This document shows, in pieces, positions 7,046 through 14,250 of a stretch of DNA of 14,706 nucleotides. Made by a program: the position numbers and the translations under genes. Positions within the stretch are counted from its first letter, which is position 1. Each line of letters starts with the position of its first letter. The notes under the pieces are model-generated. The model saw only the letters and a program-made list of their open reading frames with translations. It ran no database searches and was not told the origin of the DNA. The stretch spans positions 1 through 14,706 of the forward strand of contig DBIS01000321.1 in NCBI GenBank assembly GCA_002296975.1. The letters are read 5' to 3'. This DNA comes from Deltaproteobacteria bacterium UBA796. Its GTDB lineage: Bacteria > Myxococcota_A > UBA796.

Positions 7046-7915
7046 ATGGGCACCTTGTTGATCGCGGGCACAACAGCCTCGGGTAAGTCCGCTACAGCCA
7101 TTCGTCTGGCCAAACGCTATGACGCCGTCATCGTAAGCGCCGATGCCATGACCGTTTATAGGGGTCTCGATGTGGGCACCGCAAAGCCCTCCCTGGAAGA
7201 GCAAGAAGGGGTTGTCCATTTCGGCATCGACACCCACGACCTGATGGACTCCTCAGACGTCTCTGACTTCATCACCTTGGTCGACCAAACCCTGGCGGCA
7301 CACCCGAAAGTCATCATTGTAGGGGGCACGACTTTTTGGCTCTCAGCCCTGGTTCATCCCTTGGCGGAATTACCGCCAGCAGACCCGGACCTTCGGGCCG
7401 AACTCTCAGCACTTGAACGGCCACACACAGCACTCCAGGCACTGGACCCTCAAGCTGCTGCACGGCTGCACCCAAATGACAAGGTTCGGGTCGTTCGGGC
7501 CTTGGAGGTGTTCCACCTGACTGGAATGACGCAAACTGCCCTGCACGCCCTGGGCCCAAGTCGGCCGCCCATTGATGCTGAGACCGTGTGGATGGACTCG
7601 GACGACCTTCGGGAGCGAATTGAACAACGGGTCGATGGCATGTGTGAGCGAGGGTACATTGCTGAGGTGGATTGGGCGCTTGGCCATGACCCTAAAGCCA
7701 CATCCAAGCCGCTCCAGAGCTTTGCCTACCGGCATTTAGTGTCTGCAAATCAAGGAAAAATCAGCGAACCTGAGGCACTCCGATGCACGGCCCGCGACAC
7801 CTGGCAATACGCCCGAAAGCAGCGTACTTGGGCGCGAAACCTCAATTGGACTCAATCCCCAGCCGGAGACATCGACGACATCGCCAAGCGGTGTTTTGAA
7901 AAGAAAAGCAAATAG
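7046..7915 (+). CDS. miaA: tRNA dimethylallyltransferase MiaA (divergent)
   Basis: MiaA transfers a dimethylallyl group to N6 of A37 in tRNAs that read codons starting with U. The 289 residues contain the P-loop GTTASGKS (8-15), the SADAMTVYRGLDVGTAKP region (31-48, with the conserved Asp33), RALEVFHLTG (151-160) and the C-terminal TWQYARKQRTWAR. The protein is a little short and several motifs drift. Where the family has GGTGLY or GGTMLY this reads GGTTFW (93-98), and the usual IGY(R/K)E stretch is SFAYRH (225-230). The core motifs and position directly after mutL, as in enterobacteria, support the call. The ATG at 7046 is one base after the mutL stop. No clear terminator follows the gene. 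Confidence 0.9.
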   Translation: MGTLLIAGTTASGKSATAIRLAKRYDAVIVSADAMTVYRGLDVGTAKPSLEEQEGVVHFGIDTHDLMDSSDVSDFITLVDQTLAAHPKVIIVGGTTFWLSALVHPLAELPPADPDLRAELSALERPHTALQALDPQAAARLHPNDKVRVVRALEVFHLTGMTQTALHALGPSRPPIDAETVWMDSDDLRERIEQRVDGMCERGYIAEVDWALGHDPKATSKPLQSFAYRHLVSANQGKISEPEALRCTARDTWQYARKQRTWARNLNWTQSPAGDIDDIAKRCFEKKSK

Positions 7916-7919
7916 GCTC

Positions 7920-7948
7920 TTGACCTCACACCCTTAAGGTGATTTCAT
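7920..7948 (+). promoter_or_regulatory. Candidate sigma-70-type promoter for the lipoprotein gene
   Basis: TTGACC (7920-7925) matches five of six bases of the -35 consensus. TTTCAT (7943-7948), 17 bases later, matches four of six of the -10 consensus. Transcription would begin at about 7955, where a perfect palindrome starts. The position in the 118-base gap after miaA suggests that the two envelope genes are expressed separately from the upstream cluster. This is read by eye only. Confidence 0.4.
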
Positions 7949-7954
7949 GTAGAG

Positions 7955-7972
7955 GTGTTGACAGGTCAACAC
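7955..7972. promoter_or_regulatory. Perfect 8-2-8 palindrome, candidate operator
   Basis: GTGTTGAC and GTCAACAC flank a two-base spacer (AG), giving an 18-bp perfect dyad. A two-base loop is too short for a stable RNA hairpin, so a DNA site for a dimeric repressor is more likely. It lies immediately downstream of a promoter-like element and about 60 bases before the lipoprotein start, a typical repressor position. The regulator is not in this window. Confidence 0.55.
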
Positions 7973-8022
7973 TGCTGTTCAAGTTCCTACGAAGCGCTTC
8001 CGTATTCGAAACTTGGACCACC

Positions 8023-8027
8023 AGGAG
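8023..8027 (+). promoter_or_regulatory. Ribosome binding site deciding the lipoprotein start
   Basis: AGGAG lies six bases before ATG 8034. It selects that codon over the in-frame TTG at 8013, which lies upstream of the site and would spoil the signal peptide. Confidence 0.65.
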
Positions 8028-8033
8028 CAGAGC

Positions 8034-8720
8034 ATGGGTCAAGGGCGAAAAATGTGTGCACAACAGGCCAGCTTGCTGTTCTTATGTTTGAGCGTTTCCG
8101 CCGGTTGCGGCGAAATCCGCTATCGAGATGTGATCGCACCAACCAAGCCCATCCATCGCATCGAAATAAACGGAGATTCAGGCGTGGTTGAGATTGTACC
8201 CGCCGACTCTCCACGGGTTGAGTTTGCCGTCAGAGCCCCAGATGGCGTGGCGACCGTTAGCCATGAAGAGCAAGACGGGGTTTTGACTGTGAATGCCCGA
8301 TGTCGCACACCAATCTTATGTGGTGTCGACACAGAGATTCATGTTCCCGACGGCGTGGCGATTTCCATAGCACTCAACAAAGGTGAAGTTTGGGCCACCG
8401 GAGTAGCCGATCTCAACATCAGCCTGGGTGAAGGGTCGATTGATGTGGAGACCATTGGACGGACCACAGTTCAGCTGGGCCAGGGGAACGTAAGGGTGGT
8501 CAGCGTTCACCCTGAGCAGTTGCGCGTCGCGGTTGGAAAGGGCAACATCGATGTACAAGTCTCACCAGAAGTGTGGAACATCTCCATCGTTTCCGCCCAA
8601 GAGCAAGTTGTGGGCGTGACGCACGACGACGCCGCACTCAATATGATGGAGCTCGTGGCGCCTGCGGGACATGTCTCGGTTCGCAATCTCGATACCATGG
8701 TTGTCGCCGCCACACCTTGA
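8034..8720 (+). CDS. Putative lipoprotein with DUF4097-like beta-repeat domain
   Basis: The 228-residue product begins with a basic n-region (MGQGRK), a hydrophobic stretch and a Cys at residue 25 (SVSAGC). This suggests a lipoprotein signal peptide, though the lipobox is imperfect because position -3 is Ser. The mature part is a series of short beta strands with recurring Gly-rich turns, for example SLGEGSIDVETIG, QLGQGNVRVVSV and VGKGNIDVQV. That pattern is typical of the right-handed beta-solenoid DUF4097/putative adhesin family. Two Cys (about residues 90-100) could form a disulfide. No catalytic motif is seen. The likely location is the periplasm or outer membrane. A promoter-like element and operator-like palindrome lie upstream, and another envelope-type gene follows 42 bases later. 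The family call rests on repeat pattern and is moderately sure; the function is unknown. Confidence 0.65.
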   Translation: MGQGRKMCAQQASLLFLCLSVSAGCGEIRYRDVIAPTKPIHRIEINGDSGVVEIVPADSPRVEFAVRAPDGVATVSHEEQDGVLTVNARCRTPILCGVDTEIHVPDGVAISIALNKGEVWATGVADLNISLGEGSIDVETIGRTTVQLGQGNVRVVSVHPEQLRVAVGKGNIDVQVSPEVWNISIVSAQEQVVGVTHDDAALNMMELVAPAGHVSVRNLDTMVVAATP

Positions 8721-8762
8721 CCTCTGCCCCCATCTCGCCGTACCCTCTATTGCGGAGGCCGT

Positions 8763-9692
8763 GTGGGCTTAATTGGCGCTATTTTTTTGTGCAGCATTGC
8801 CAATGCTGGGGTTGTTGCTGACGCCGTAGCAGGCGCTCGCGTAGCACTTGTAGGGCAGGATACAGAACGCGCCGAGAGCCTGTTGCTGCAAGCCCGCATG
8901 TCTGTCCCGAACGAAACAGAGATTCTGGATGCCGCGCTGGTCGCAGAGCTGCTTTACCTAGAGGGCTTGCTTTGGCGGGTGAGAGGCTTCAGGCGGGAGC
9001 GGGATGTGGACCGGTTCCGAAATGCGCTGTCGGTTTTTCCGAAGTTAAAGTGGGCGCGAGAGATTGTACCCAGCAAGGACGACAGGGCCTATTTTGAGGC
9101 ACTTCGGGATGAAATCCTCCAAAGGGATCCCGTCCCAACTGGTGTACCCCAAGCCCGAGGAATGTTGGTCGCCTTCGTTGACGGTGTCGAGCATGGCCAT
9201 ATGCACGCCGTGCGAAGCGGCCCCCATGTGGCGCAGGTCCGATGCCCCGATGGCGCTGTGTCTGGGCGTTGGACCGAGTTTAGCAGTCAGCTCAAATGGC
9301 TGGACCTCTGTGAAGAATCCGTTGACCTGGGCCAAAATCCACCCAAAACCGAACCCGACGCTTTTGCCCTCATGTCCACCAATGCGAATGCGGGTCCAGA
9401 GCCACTGGTCTGGGTCGAGCCCCAAAGGCAGCGGCGACAGTTTAAGTTGGCGCCTATCAGTAAACGAAACTTGTGGATTGGGGCCAGCGCCCTCGGTGCT
9501 GTCGCCATCGGCACTTACGCCGGGGCCATGTCAGCACGCTCAACCTATGACGACCTACAAGGCCCGCTCAGAAATTCAAAAGCCCTCGAAGCTCAACGTG
9601 CCACAACAAACACCTTGGTAGGGGCATCTGCGATGAGCGGGGCGCTCAGCATCGGCCTGGCCTTGGTGGCGACTTTCACAGGCGAGTTTTAG
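8763..9692 (+). CDS. Uncharacterised exported protein with two C-terminal membrane segments
   Basis: The 309-residue product starts at GTG 8763, with GGAGG at 8754-8758. A short signal peptide (MGLIGAIFLCSIANAG) has a plausible AxA-type cleavage site after residue 15. A helical, TPR-like region (about 17-120) follows, with pairs such as AESLLLQARM and DRFRNALSVFPKLKW. A small beta region (about 130-185, LVAFVDGVEHG...GPHVAQVRC) is reminiscent of PEGA-like domains and contains Cys161 and Cys183. Two hydrophobic segments lie at about 237-256 and 284-305. This layout resembles uncharacterised proteins common in Myxococcota-like genomes. I do not recognise a named family and cannot assign a function. 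It probably shares a transcript with the lipoprotein gene before it. Confidence 0.65.
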   Translation: MGLIGAIFLCSIANAGVVADAVAGARVALVGQDTERAESLLLQARMSVPNETEILDAALVAELLYLEGLLWRVRGFRRERDVDRFRNALSVFPKLKWAREIVPSKDDRAYFEALRDEILQRDPVPTGVPQARGMLVAFVDGVEHGHMHAVRSGPHVAQVRCPDGAVSGRWTEFSSQLKWLDLCEESVDLGQNPPKTEPDAFALMSTNANAGPEPLVWVEPQRQRRQFKLAPISKRNLWIGASALGAVAIGTYAGAMSARSTYDDLQGPLRNSKALEAQRATTNTLVGASAMSGALSIGLALVATFTGEF

Positions 9693-9745
9693 TCCCGATG
9701 CAGTTTTTACCTTCCAATAAAGACTGAACGGAATACGCGGCCGAC

Positions 9746-10711
9746 ATGGACTTTACACTCGAATTTGAGCGGCCGATCGTGGAGCTTCGCCAGCGAATCG
9801 AAGGGCTCCGCGAGATTGAGCGAACCCAGGGCACCGATTTTTCTGGCGCCATCGAACAACTCGAGCGTCAAGCCGACGTCTTGCTGGACCAGGTTTTCTC
9901 CACACTGACGCCATGGCAGCACACGCTTTTAAGCAGACACCCCAGCCGTCCGTATCTTTTAGATTATGTGGCTGGCCTATTTACGGATTGGACCGAGTTG
10001 CACGGTGACCGCGCTGGCCATGAGGACCACGCCCTCGTGGGTGGGCTAGCTCGATTTGGGGGGACACCCGTCATGGTTATCGGCCACCAGAAGGGCCGAA
10101 ACACAAAGCAAAATATTCTTCGCAATTTCGGGATGGCCCGACCTGATGGCTACCGAAAAGCACTGCGCCTCATGGAACTCGCCAATCGCTTTGGGCGCCC
10201 CATTTTCACCTTTATCGACACCCCTGGGGCCTATCCAGGCATTGACGCCGAAGAACGGGGACAAGCAGAGGCCATCGCTCGAAACATCATGGAGATGTCT
10301 ACTTTTACCGTGCCGATTATTTGCACAATCATCGGCGAGGGTGGCTCAGGTGGGGCACTCGCGGTGGGGGTCGGAAATCGTGTTTTAATGCTGGAAAACT
10401 CGGTCTATTCTGTGATTTCACCCGAGGGCTGCGCAGCGATACTGTGGCGCGACCGTGCCGAAGGTCCGAAGGCCGCGGAGGCGCTAAAGGTCACCGCAGC
10501 GGACTGCTTCAAATTGGGCGTGGTCGACCAGGTGATTGCAGAGCCACGGGGCGGTGCTCACCGCAACCCAGAAAAGGCCATCTCAAACCTTGGGGTAGCC
10601 TTGCGCGAAAACCTCGACCAGCTGTTGACAATGTCCGGTGAAGCTCGAAAGCAAGACCGCTACGACAGATTCCGTGCCATGGGCTCCTTTTTTGAGGGGC
10701 AAGCAGAATAG
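9746..10711 (+). CDS. accA: Acetyl-CoA carboxylase carboxyltransferase subunit alpha
   Basis: AccA pairs with AccD to form the carboxyltransferase that moves carboxyl from biotin (on AccB) to acetyl-CoA, making malonyl-CoA for fatty acid synthesis. The 321 residues match the usual length of about 315-320. The N-terminal helix region starts LEFERPIVELRQRIEGL. The crotonase-like core carries ELHGDRAG (84-91), GHQKGR (113-118), FIDTPGAYPGIDAEERGQ (156-173), GEGGSGGALA (197-206) and SVISPEGCAAILW (222-234). The start is ATG 9746; no strong Shine-Dalgarno is visible. accD is not in the window. aroA begins two bases after the stop, so the two are almost certainly cotranscribed. Confidence 0.98.
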   Translation: MDFTLEFERPIVELRQRIEGLREIERTQGTDFSGAIEQLERQADVLLDQVFSTLTPWQHTLLSRHPSRPYLLDYVAGLFTDWTELHGDRAGHEDHALVGGLARFGGTPVMVIGHQKGRNTKQNILRNFGMARPDGYRKALRLMELANRFGRPIFTFIDTPGAYPGIDAEERGQAEAIARNIMEMSTFTVPIICTIIGEGGSGGALAVGVGNRVLMLENSVYSVISPEGCAAILWRDRAEGPKAAEALKVTAADCFKLGVVDQVIAEPRGGAHRNPEKAISNLGVALRENLDQLLTMSGEARKQDRYDRFRAMGSFFEGQAE

Positions 10712-10713
10712 CC

Positions 10714-12003
10714 GTGGCAAAAGAACTGACGCTGAGGGGTGGTGGAGTCCTGCGTGGGCGGTTTCGGGTTCCTGGAGATAAGTCCATTTCTCATCGCGCA
10801 CTGATCCTAAACGCGCTCGCTGTGGGTGAGGCCCACTTGACGGGGCTTTTAGACTCAGAGGATTTACATGCCACAGCCCGGTGTCTAGGGCAGCTTGGCG
10901 TTCAAATCGAGCCAAGTCGAATTATCGGCAGAGGTGGAAAATTTAGCGCCCCGGATGAGCCTCTAGATTGCGGCAACTCCGGCACAACCATTCGGTTATT
11001 GATGGGCTTATTGGCTGGGCAGCACTTCAAAGTCACCCTTACCGGTGACCGCTCCCTGCGCGGAAGGCCCATGGCAAGGGTGGCCGGCCCCCTTTCAAAA
11101 CTTGGGGCACTTTTTGAGAAGGGCGTATCCTCTGCACCCCTGAGCATGTCCGGAGGAGCCATCGTTAACCAAAGCGTACAAAGCTCGGTGGCATCGGCTC
11201 AAGTCAAGACTGCCGTCCTACTCACCGCGGTCCAAGGTGAGGGACTGCTGGAATTCATTGAGCCGACGACCAGTCGGGATCACACCGAGCGAATGATGCG
11301 CGCGATGGGTGTCGTTTTCGAAGATGAAGTGCTCCCCGATGGCCGGCATCGCATTCGCTTGGGTGGCCCACAGAGACTCAAGGCCGTCGATGTCGATGTT
11401 CCCGGTGACATCTCTTCTGCTGCTTTCTTTATTGTCGCCGCCTCTATTTTGGCGGGCTCAGACATCACCATCTGCCACCTGGGCGTCAACCCCAGCCGGA
11501 CCGGCATTATTGACGCGCTCCAAAAAATGGGCGCCAACATCACCATAATGAATATGCAAACGATTTCGGGAGAGCCTGTGGCGGATATCCGAGTGCGGTC
11601 TGCGGCCCTTCACGGGGTTCACATCGACGGCGATCTGATTCCACGAATGGTGGACGAACTACCGGTACTGGCGGTTGCGATGGCATGCGCCACCGGGCGC
11701 AGCACGGTCCGAGATGCTCTCGAACTTCGGGTAAAAGAGTCAGACCGTATCGCGGGCATCTTGAAAATCGTGACCGCCATGGGCTGCGCGGTGACCGACA
11801 CCCCAGAAGGGTTCACCATCGACGGATGTGACGGCCGCAGCACCGCCGCAATCTCGATAGACGCAACCGGTGACCATCGCATCGCCATGGCAGCCGTGGT
11901 CGCAGGATTGAAGAGTGGAGACGAAACAAGGGTGAGCGGCGGGGAGGCCATTGCCAGTTCCTTTCCGCAGTTTATGAACCTCCTGGAGCAAATTCGTGCC
12001 TAA
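10714..12003 (+). CDS. aroA: 3-phosphoshikimate 1-carboxyvinyltransferase (EPSP synthase)
   Basis: AroA catalyses the sixth step of the shikimate pathway, joining shikimate-3-phosphate and phosphoenolpyruvate. The 429 residues show PGDKSISHRAL (20-30, substrate Lys23), GNSGTTIRLLMG (87-98), LTGDRSLRGRPM (109-120), the KTAVLL helix (165-170), catalytic Asp314 in RMVDELP, KESDRIAGI (341-349) and GDHRIAMA (386-393). The SGTTIRL and TSRDHTERM stretches are closer to Bacillus-type class II enzymes than to the E. coli class, judged by eye. The start is GTG 10714, two bases after accA. The cmk start lies inside the last codons, continuing the conserved aroA-cmk-rpsA order. Confidence 0.98.
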   Translation: MAKELTLRGGGVLRGRFRVPGDKSISHRALILNALAVGEAHLTGLLDSEDLHATARCLGQLGVQIEPSRIIGRGGKFSAPDEPLDCGNSGTTIRLLMGLLAGQHFKVTLTGDRSLRGRPMARVAGPLSKLGALFEKGVSSAPLSMSGGAIVNQSVQSSVASAQVKTAVLLTAVQGEGLLEFIEPTTSRDHTERMMRAMGVVFEDEVLPDGRHRIRLGGPQRLKAVDVDVPGDISSAAFFIVAASILAGSDITICHLGVNPSRTGIIDALQKMGANITIMNMQTISGEPVADIRVRSAALHGVHIDGDLIPRMVDELPVLAVAMACATGRSTVRDALELRVKESDRIAGILKIVTAMGCAVTDTPEGFTIDGCDGRSTAAISIDATGDHRIAMAAVVAGLKSGDETRVSGGEAIASSFPQFMNLLEQIRA

Positions 12004-12667
12004 AAGAATTGTTATCGCCATCGATGGGCCCGCCTCATCAGGAAAAGGGACCGTCGCCAGAGCGGTGGCCAGGTCGCTCGGCTTCGCCTACATCGACACG
12101 GGCGCCATGTATCGTTGTGTGGCATTGCTCGCGTCACGGGCCGGACTGAGCCTGTCGGACGCCGACGGGCTCAGCCAACTTACCGACAGGCTTCGTTTTG
12201 AGTTTGTGTGGCTGGGCGGCATGTTGTCCATCGTGGTCAATGGCGAGGACCTTTCTGATGCAATCCGCTTTGAGTCCGTCGGGCGAGGGGCCTCAAACGT
12301 CGCCGTTCACGCCCAAGTCCGGTCAGCCCTGGTGCTCCGCCAAAGAGCGATGGCAGATGAAGGTGGCGTGGTCATGGACGGCCGGGACATCGGCTCTGTC
12401 GTGCTCCCTGATGCTGCCTTGAAAATATATCTCGACGCCAGCGTGGACGTTCGCGCCAAACGACGCCACCAAGAGCTGATCCAAAAAGGCCAATCCATCC
12501 CACTGGAGACCATTCGTGCACAGGTATCAGAGCGCGACCAACAGGACCGAGAACGGACGGAATCACCATTGGTCCAGGTGGATGATGCGGTCTACTTGGA
12601 TACCAGCGCCCTCAGCCCTCAGCAGGCCGCCCAAATTATTATCGACTTAGCTTGGGAGCGGGCTTGA
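11996..12667 (+). CDS. cmk: Cytidylate kinase
   Basis: Cmk phosphorylates CMP and dCMP to the diphosphates. The 223-residue product has the P-loop GPASSGKGT (11-19), IDTGAMYR (33-40, nucleotide site) and MDGRDIGSVVLPDA (127-140). A C-terminal lid-like region with RRHQELIQKG and RDQQDRERTESPL follows. The length is typical (about 220-230). The start is GTG 11996, which overlaps the last eight bases of aroA; GGAG at 11985-11988 is seven bases upstream. rpsA follows after a leader of about 95 to 188 bases, depending on its start. The aroA-cmk-rpsA order is widely conserved. Confidence 0.98.
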   Translation: MPKRIVIAIDGPASSGKGTVARAVARSLGFAYIDTGAMYRCVALLASRAGLSLSDADGLSQLTDRLRFEFVWLGGMLSIVVNGEDLSDAIRFESVGRGASNVAVHAQVRSALVLRQRAMADEGGVVMDGRDIGSVVLPDAALKIYLDASVDVRAKRRHQELIQKGQSIPLETIRAQVSERDQQDRERTESPLVQVDDAVYLDTSALSPQQAAQIIIDLAWERA

Positions 12668-12692
12668 CCGACTGCCTTTTTAGCAATAGTAG
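12664..12692 (+). promoter_or_regulatory. Weak candidate promoter for rpsA
   Basis: TTGACC (12664-12669, overlapping the cmk stop) matches five of six -35 bases. The best -10 partner is TAGTAG (12687-12692) after 17 bases, or AATAGT after 15, and both are poor. A separate rpsA promoter at this place is common in other bacteria, but the sequence support is weak. Confidence 0.3.
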
Positions 12693-12699
12693 AGGCGGT

Positions 12700-12725
12700 C
12701 TTCGAGGGGTATCTCCCTCTCGAAG
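12700..12725 (+). repeat. Hairpin in the rpsA leader
   Basis: CTTCGAGGGG-type left arm (12700-12709) pairs with CCC, a single bulged T and CTCGAAG (12715-12725) around a five-base loop, giving about ten base pairs. It is followed by an A-rich rather than T-rich run, so it is not a terminator. It lies 37 bases before the first possible start. In E. coli, S1 represses its own synthesis through structured leader RNA; a similar role here is an inference. Confidence 0.5.
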
Positions 12726-12855
12726 GTAAAAAACCAACAAAACAGGGTTCTAGTCAACACGAATGGTTCGTGGTGAGCAGAACACAACAACTCAAGCACG
12801 CACAGCGCCGAACGAACACAGCAAGGCAGCTGGCGTCCAAAAAAAAACAATCAAT

Positions 12856-14229
12856 ATGAACATCGATACCAATGTTGCGGAACTAGACCGCGACCAGTTT
12901 GCCGCCATCTTCGACGAATACCTCGACCAGAAAAGCATCAAAGAGCAAACGGTTGTCACCGGCAAGGTGATCAACATCGATGGTGACTGGATCACCGTCG
13001 ACATCGGCTACAAGGCTGAAGGCTCTATCTCTCGGAATGAGTTTCTGAACGAAGAGGGCGAACTCACCATTGAGGTCGGTTCAGACGTCGATGTTTATCT
13101 CGACTCCATGAGCGAGGCCGATGGCACGCTTAAGCTTTCCAAGCGTCGGGCTGACCAAATGAAGGCCTGGGAAGACATCGCCACAGCTCACGAAGCTGGC
13201 GAAACCGTCAAGGGCACCATTATTTCACGCGTAAAGGGCGGCCTCTCGGTCGACATCGGCGTCAAGGCATTCCTTCCAGGTTCACAGGTCGACCTTCGCC
13301 CCGTCAAGAACCTCGAGAAAATGCTGGGCTTGGCCCTCGAGTTCAAGATTATCAAATTCAACAAGCGCCGTGGAAACATCGTGCTCAGCCGGCGCGTCCT
13401 CCTCGAAGAGGACCGCAAGGTCAAGCGGACCGAGACCCTCAAGGATCTCGAGATCGACGCCATTATGATCGGTGTGGTCAAAAACATCACCGATTACGGC
13501 GCCTTCATCGACTTGGGCGGTATCGACGGCCTGCTTCACATCACCGATATGACCTACGGTCGCATCACCCATCCTTCTGAGATGGTTGAGGTTGGCCAAG
13601 AGGTTGAGGTCAAGGTGCTCAAGTTTGACGCCGAGTCTCAGCGTGTCAGCCTGGGTTGCAAGCAGATTCGTCCCGACCCATGGGCCGAGGTCGACCTGCG
13701 TTACCCCGCCGGCGCTATTGTTCGAGGCAAGGTTGTATCCATGCCCGACTATGGTTGCTTTATAGAGCTCGAAGACGGCATTGAAGGCTTGGTCCACATC
13801 TCAGAGATGACCTGGAACAAGCGCGTCAAGCACCCCAGCAAGCTCGTTGAGCTCAATGCTGAGGTGGAGGCCGTCGTCCTCGACATCGACCTTGAGCAGA
13901 AGCGCATCAGCCTGGGCATGAAGCAGCTGGGTGACAACCCTTGGGATGTCGTCGAGCAGACCTACCCGGTTGGCACTCTCATCAAGGGCAACGTCCGCAA
14001 CATCACCGATTTCGGCATCTTTGTCGGCATCGAGGATGGCATCGACGGCCTGGTTCACATCAGTGAGCTGGCTCCCAACCGCGTCGATCGGGTCACCGAC
14101 ATCCTCCAAGAGGGTGACGAGGTCCTCGTGAAGTGCATCGAGGTCGACAAGTCCGGGAAGATTCGTCTCTCCCGCAAGGCGGCCCTCGGTGAGAGCCTCG
14201 GCGGTGGTGGTACCGTCGCCCAGGCCTAA
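12856..14229 (+). CDS. rpsA: 30S ribosomal protein S1, five S1 repeats
   Basis: S1 binds mRNA on the 30S subunit and helps initiation on messages with weak Shine-Dalgarno sites. From ATG 12856 the product has 457 residues and five S1 domains (about 31-97, 115-180, 200-268, 286-355, 372-442). The last three have clear G-V-V-x-x-I-T-D-Y-G and DGLVHISE-type signatures. E. coli S1 has six repeats in 557 residues, so one is absent at the end. A start at ATG 12763 is also possible, adding 31 residues. I prefer 12856 because the extra stretch is A-rich, lacks the strong C-ending codon bias of the body, and would be a low-complexity tail. Neither start has a Shine-Dalgarno; A-rich sequence precedes 12856. 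The strong codon bias fits high expression. Confidence 0.95.
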   Translation: MNIDTNVAELDRDQFAAIFDEYLDQKSIKEQTVVTGKVINIDGDWITVDIGYKAEGSISRNEFLNEEGELTIEVGSDVDVYLDSMSEADGTLKLSKRRADQMKAWEDIATAHEAGETVKGTIISRVKGGLSVDIGVKAFLPGSQVDLRPVKNLEKMLGLALEFKIIKFNKRRGNIVLSRRVLLEEDRKVKRTETLKDLEIDAIMIGVVKNITDYGAFIDLGGIDGLLHITDMTYGRITHPSEMVEVGQEVEVKVLKFDAESQRVSLGCKQIRPDPWAEVDLRYPAGAIVRGKVVSMPDYGCFIELEDGIEGLVHISEMTWNKRVKHPSKLVELNAEVEAVVLDIDLEQKRISLGMKQLGDNPWDVVEQTYPVGTLIKGNVRNITDFGIFVGIEDGIDGLVHISELAPNRVDRVTDILQEGDEVLVKCIEVDKSGKIRLSRKAALGESLGGGGTVAQA

Positions 14230-14250
14230 GCCACTCGAGCGAACTGCTCA

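Noticed and set aside
7927..7946. Possible terminator after miaA around the CTTAAG sequence
   Set aside because: Only four base pairs (CACC/GGTG) form and just three T follow. It is better read as the spacer of a promoter-like element.
7958..7986. TTGACA inside the palindrome as the -35 box of a second promoter
   Set aside because: It matches the -35 consensus perfectly, but nothing resembling a -10 box lies 16 to 18 bases downstream.
9064..9621. 185-codon plus-strand ORF in another frame of the exported protein gene
   Set aside because: It overlaps an ORF with a signal peptide, ribosome site and membrane segments, while its own translation has no such features.
12763..12855. 31-residue N-terminal extension of S1
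   Set aside because: A-rich codons, low complexity and no ribosome site make leader RNA more likely. It is kept as an alternative start.
13282..13797. 171-codon minus-strand ORF inside rpsA
   Set aside because: It is antisense to strongly codon-biased rpsA. Such bias routinely opens the opposite strand, and the translation is low-complexity Asp/Val/Leu-rich.
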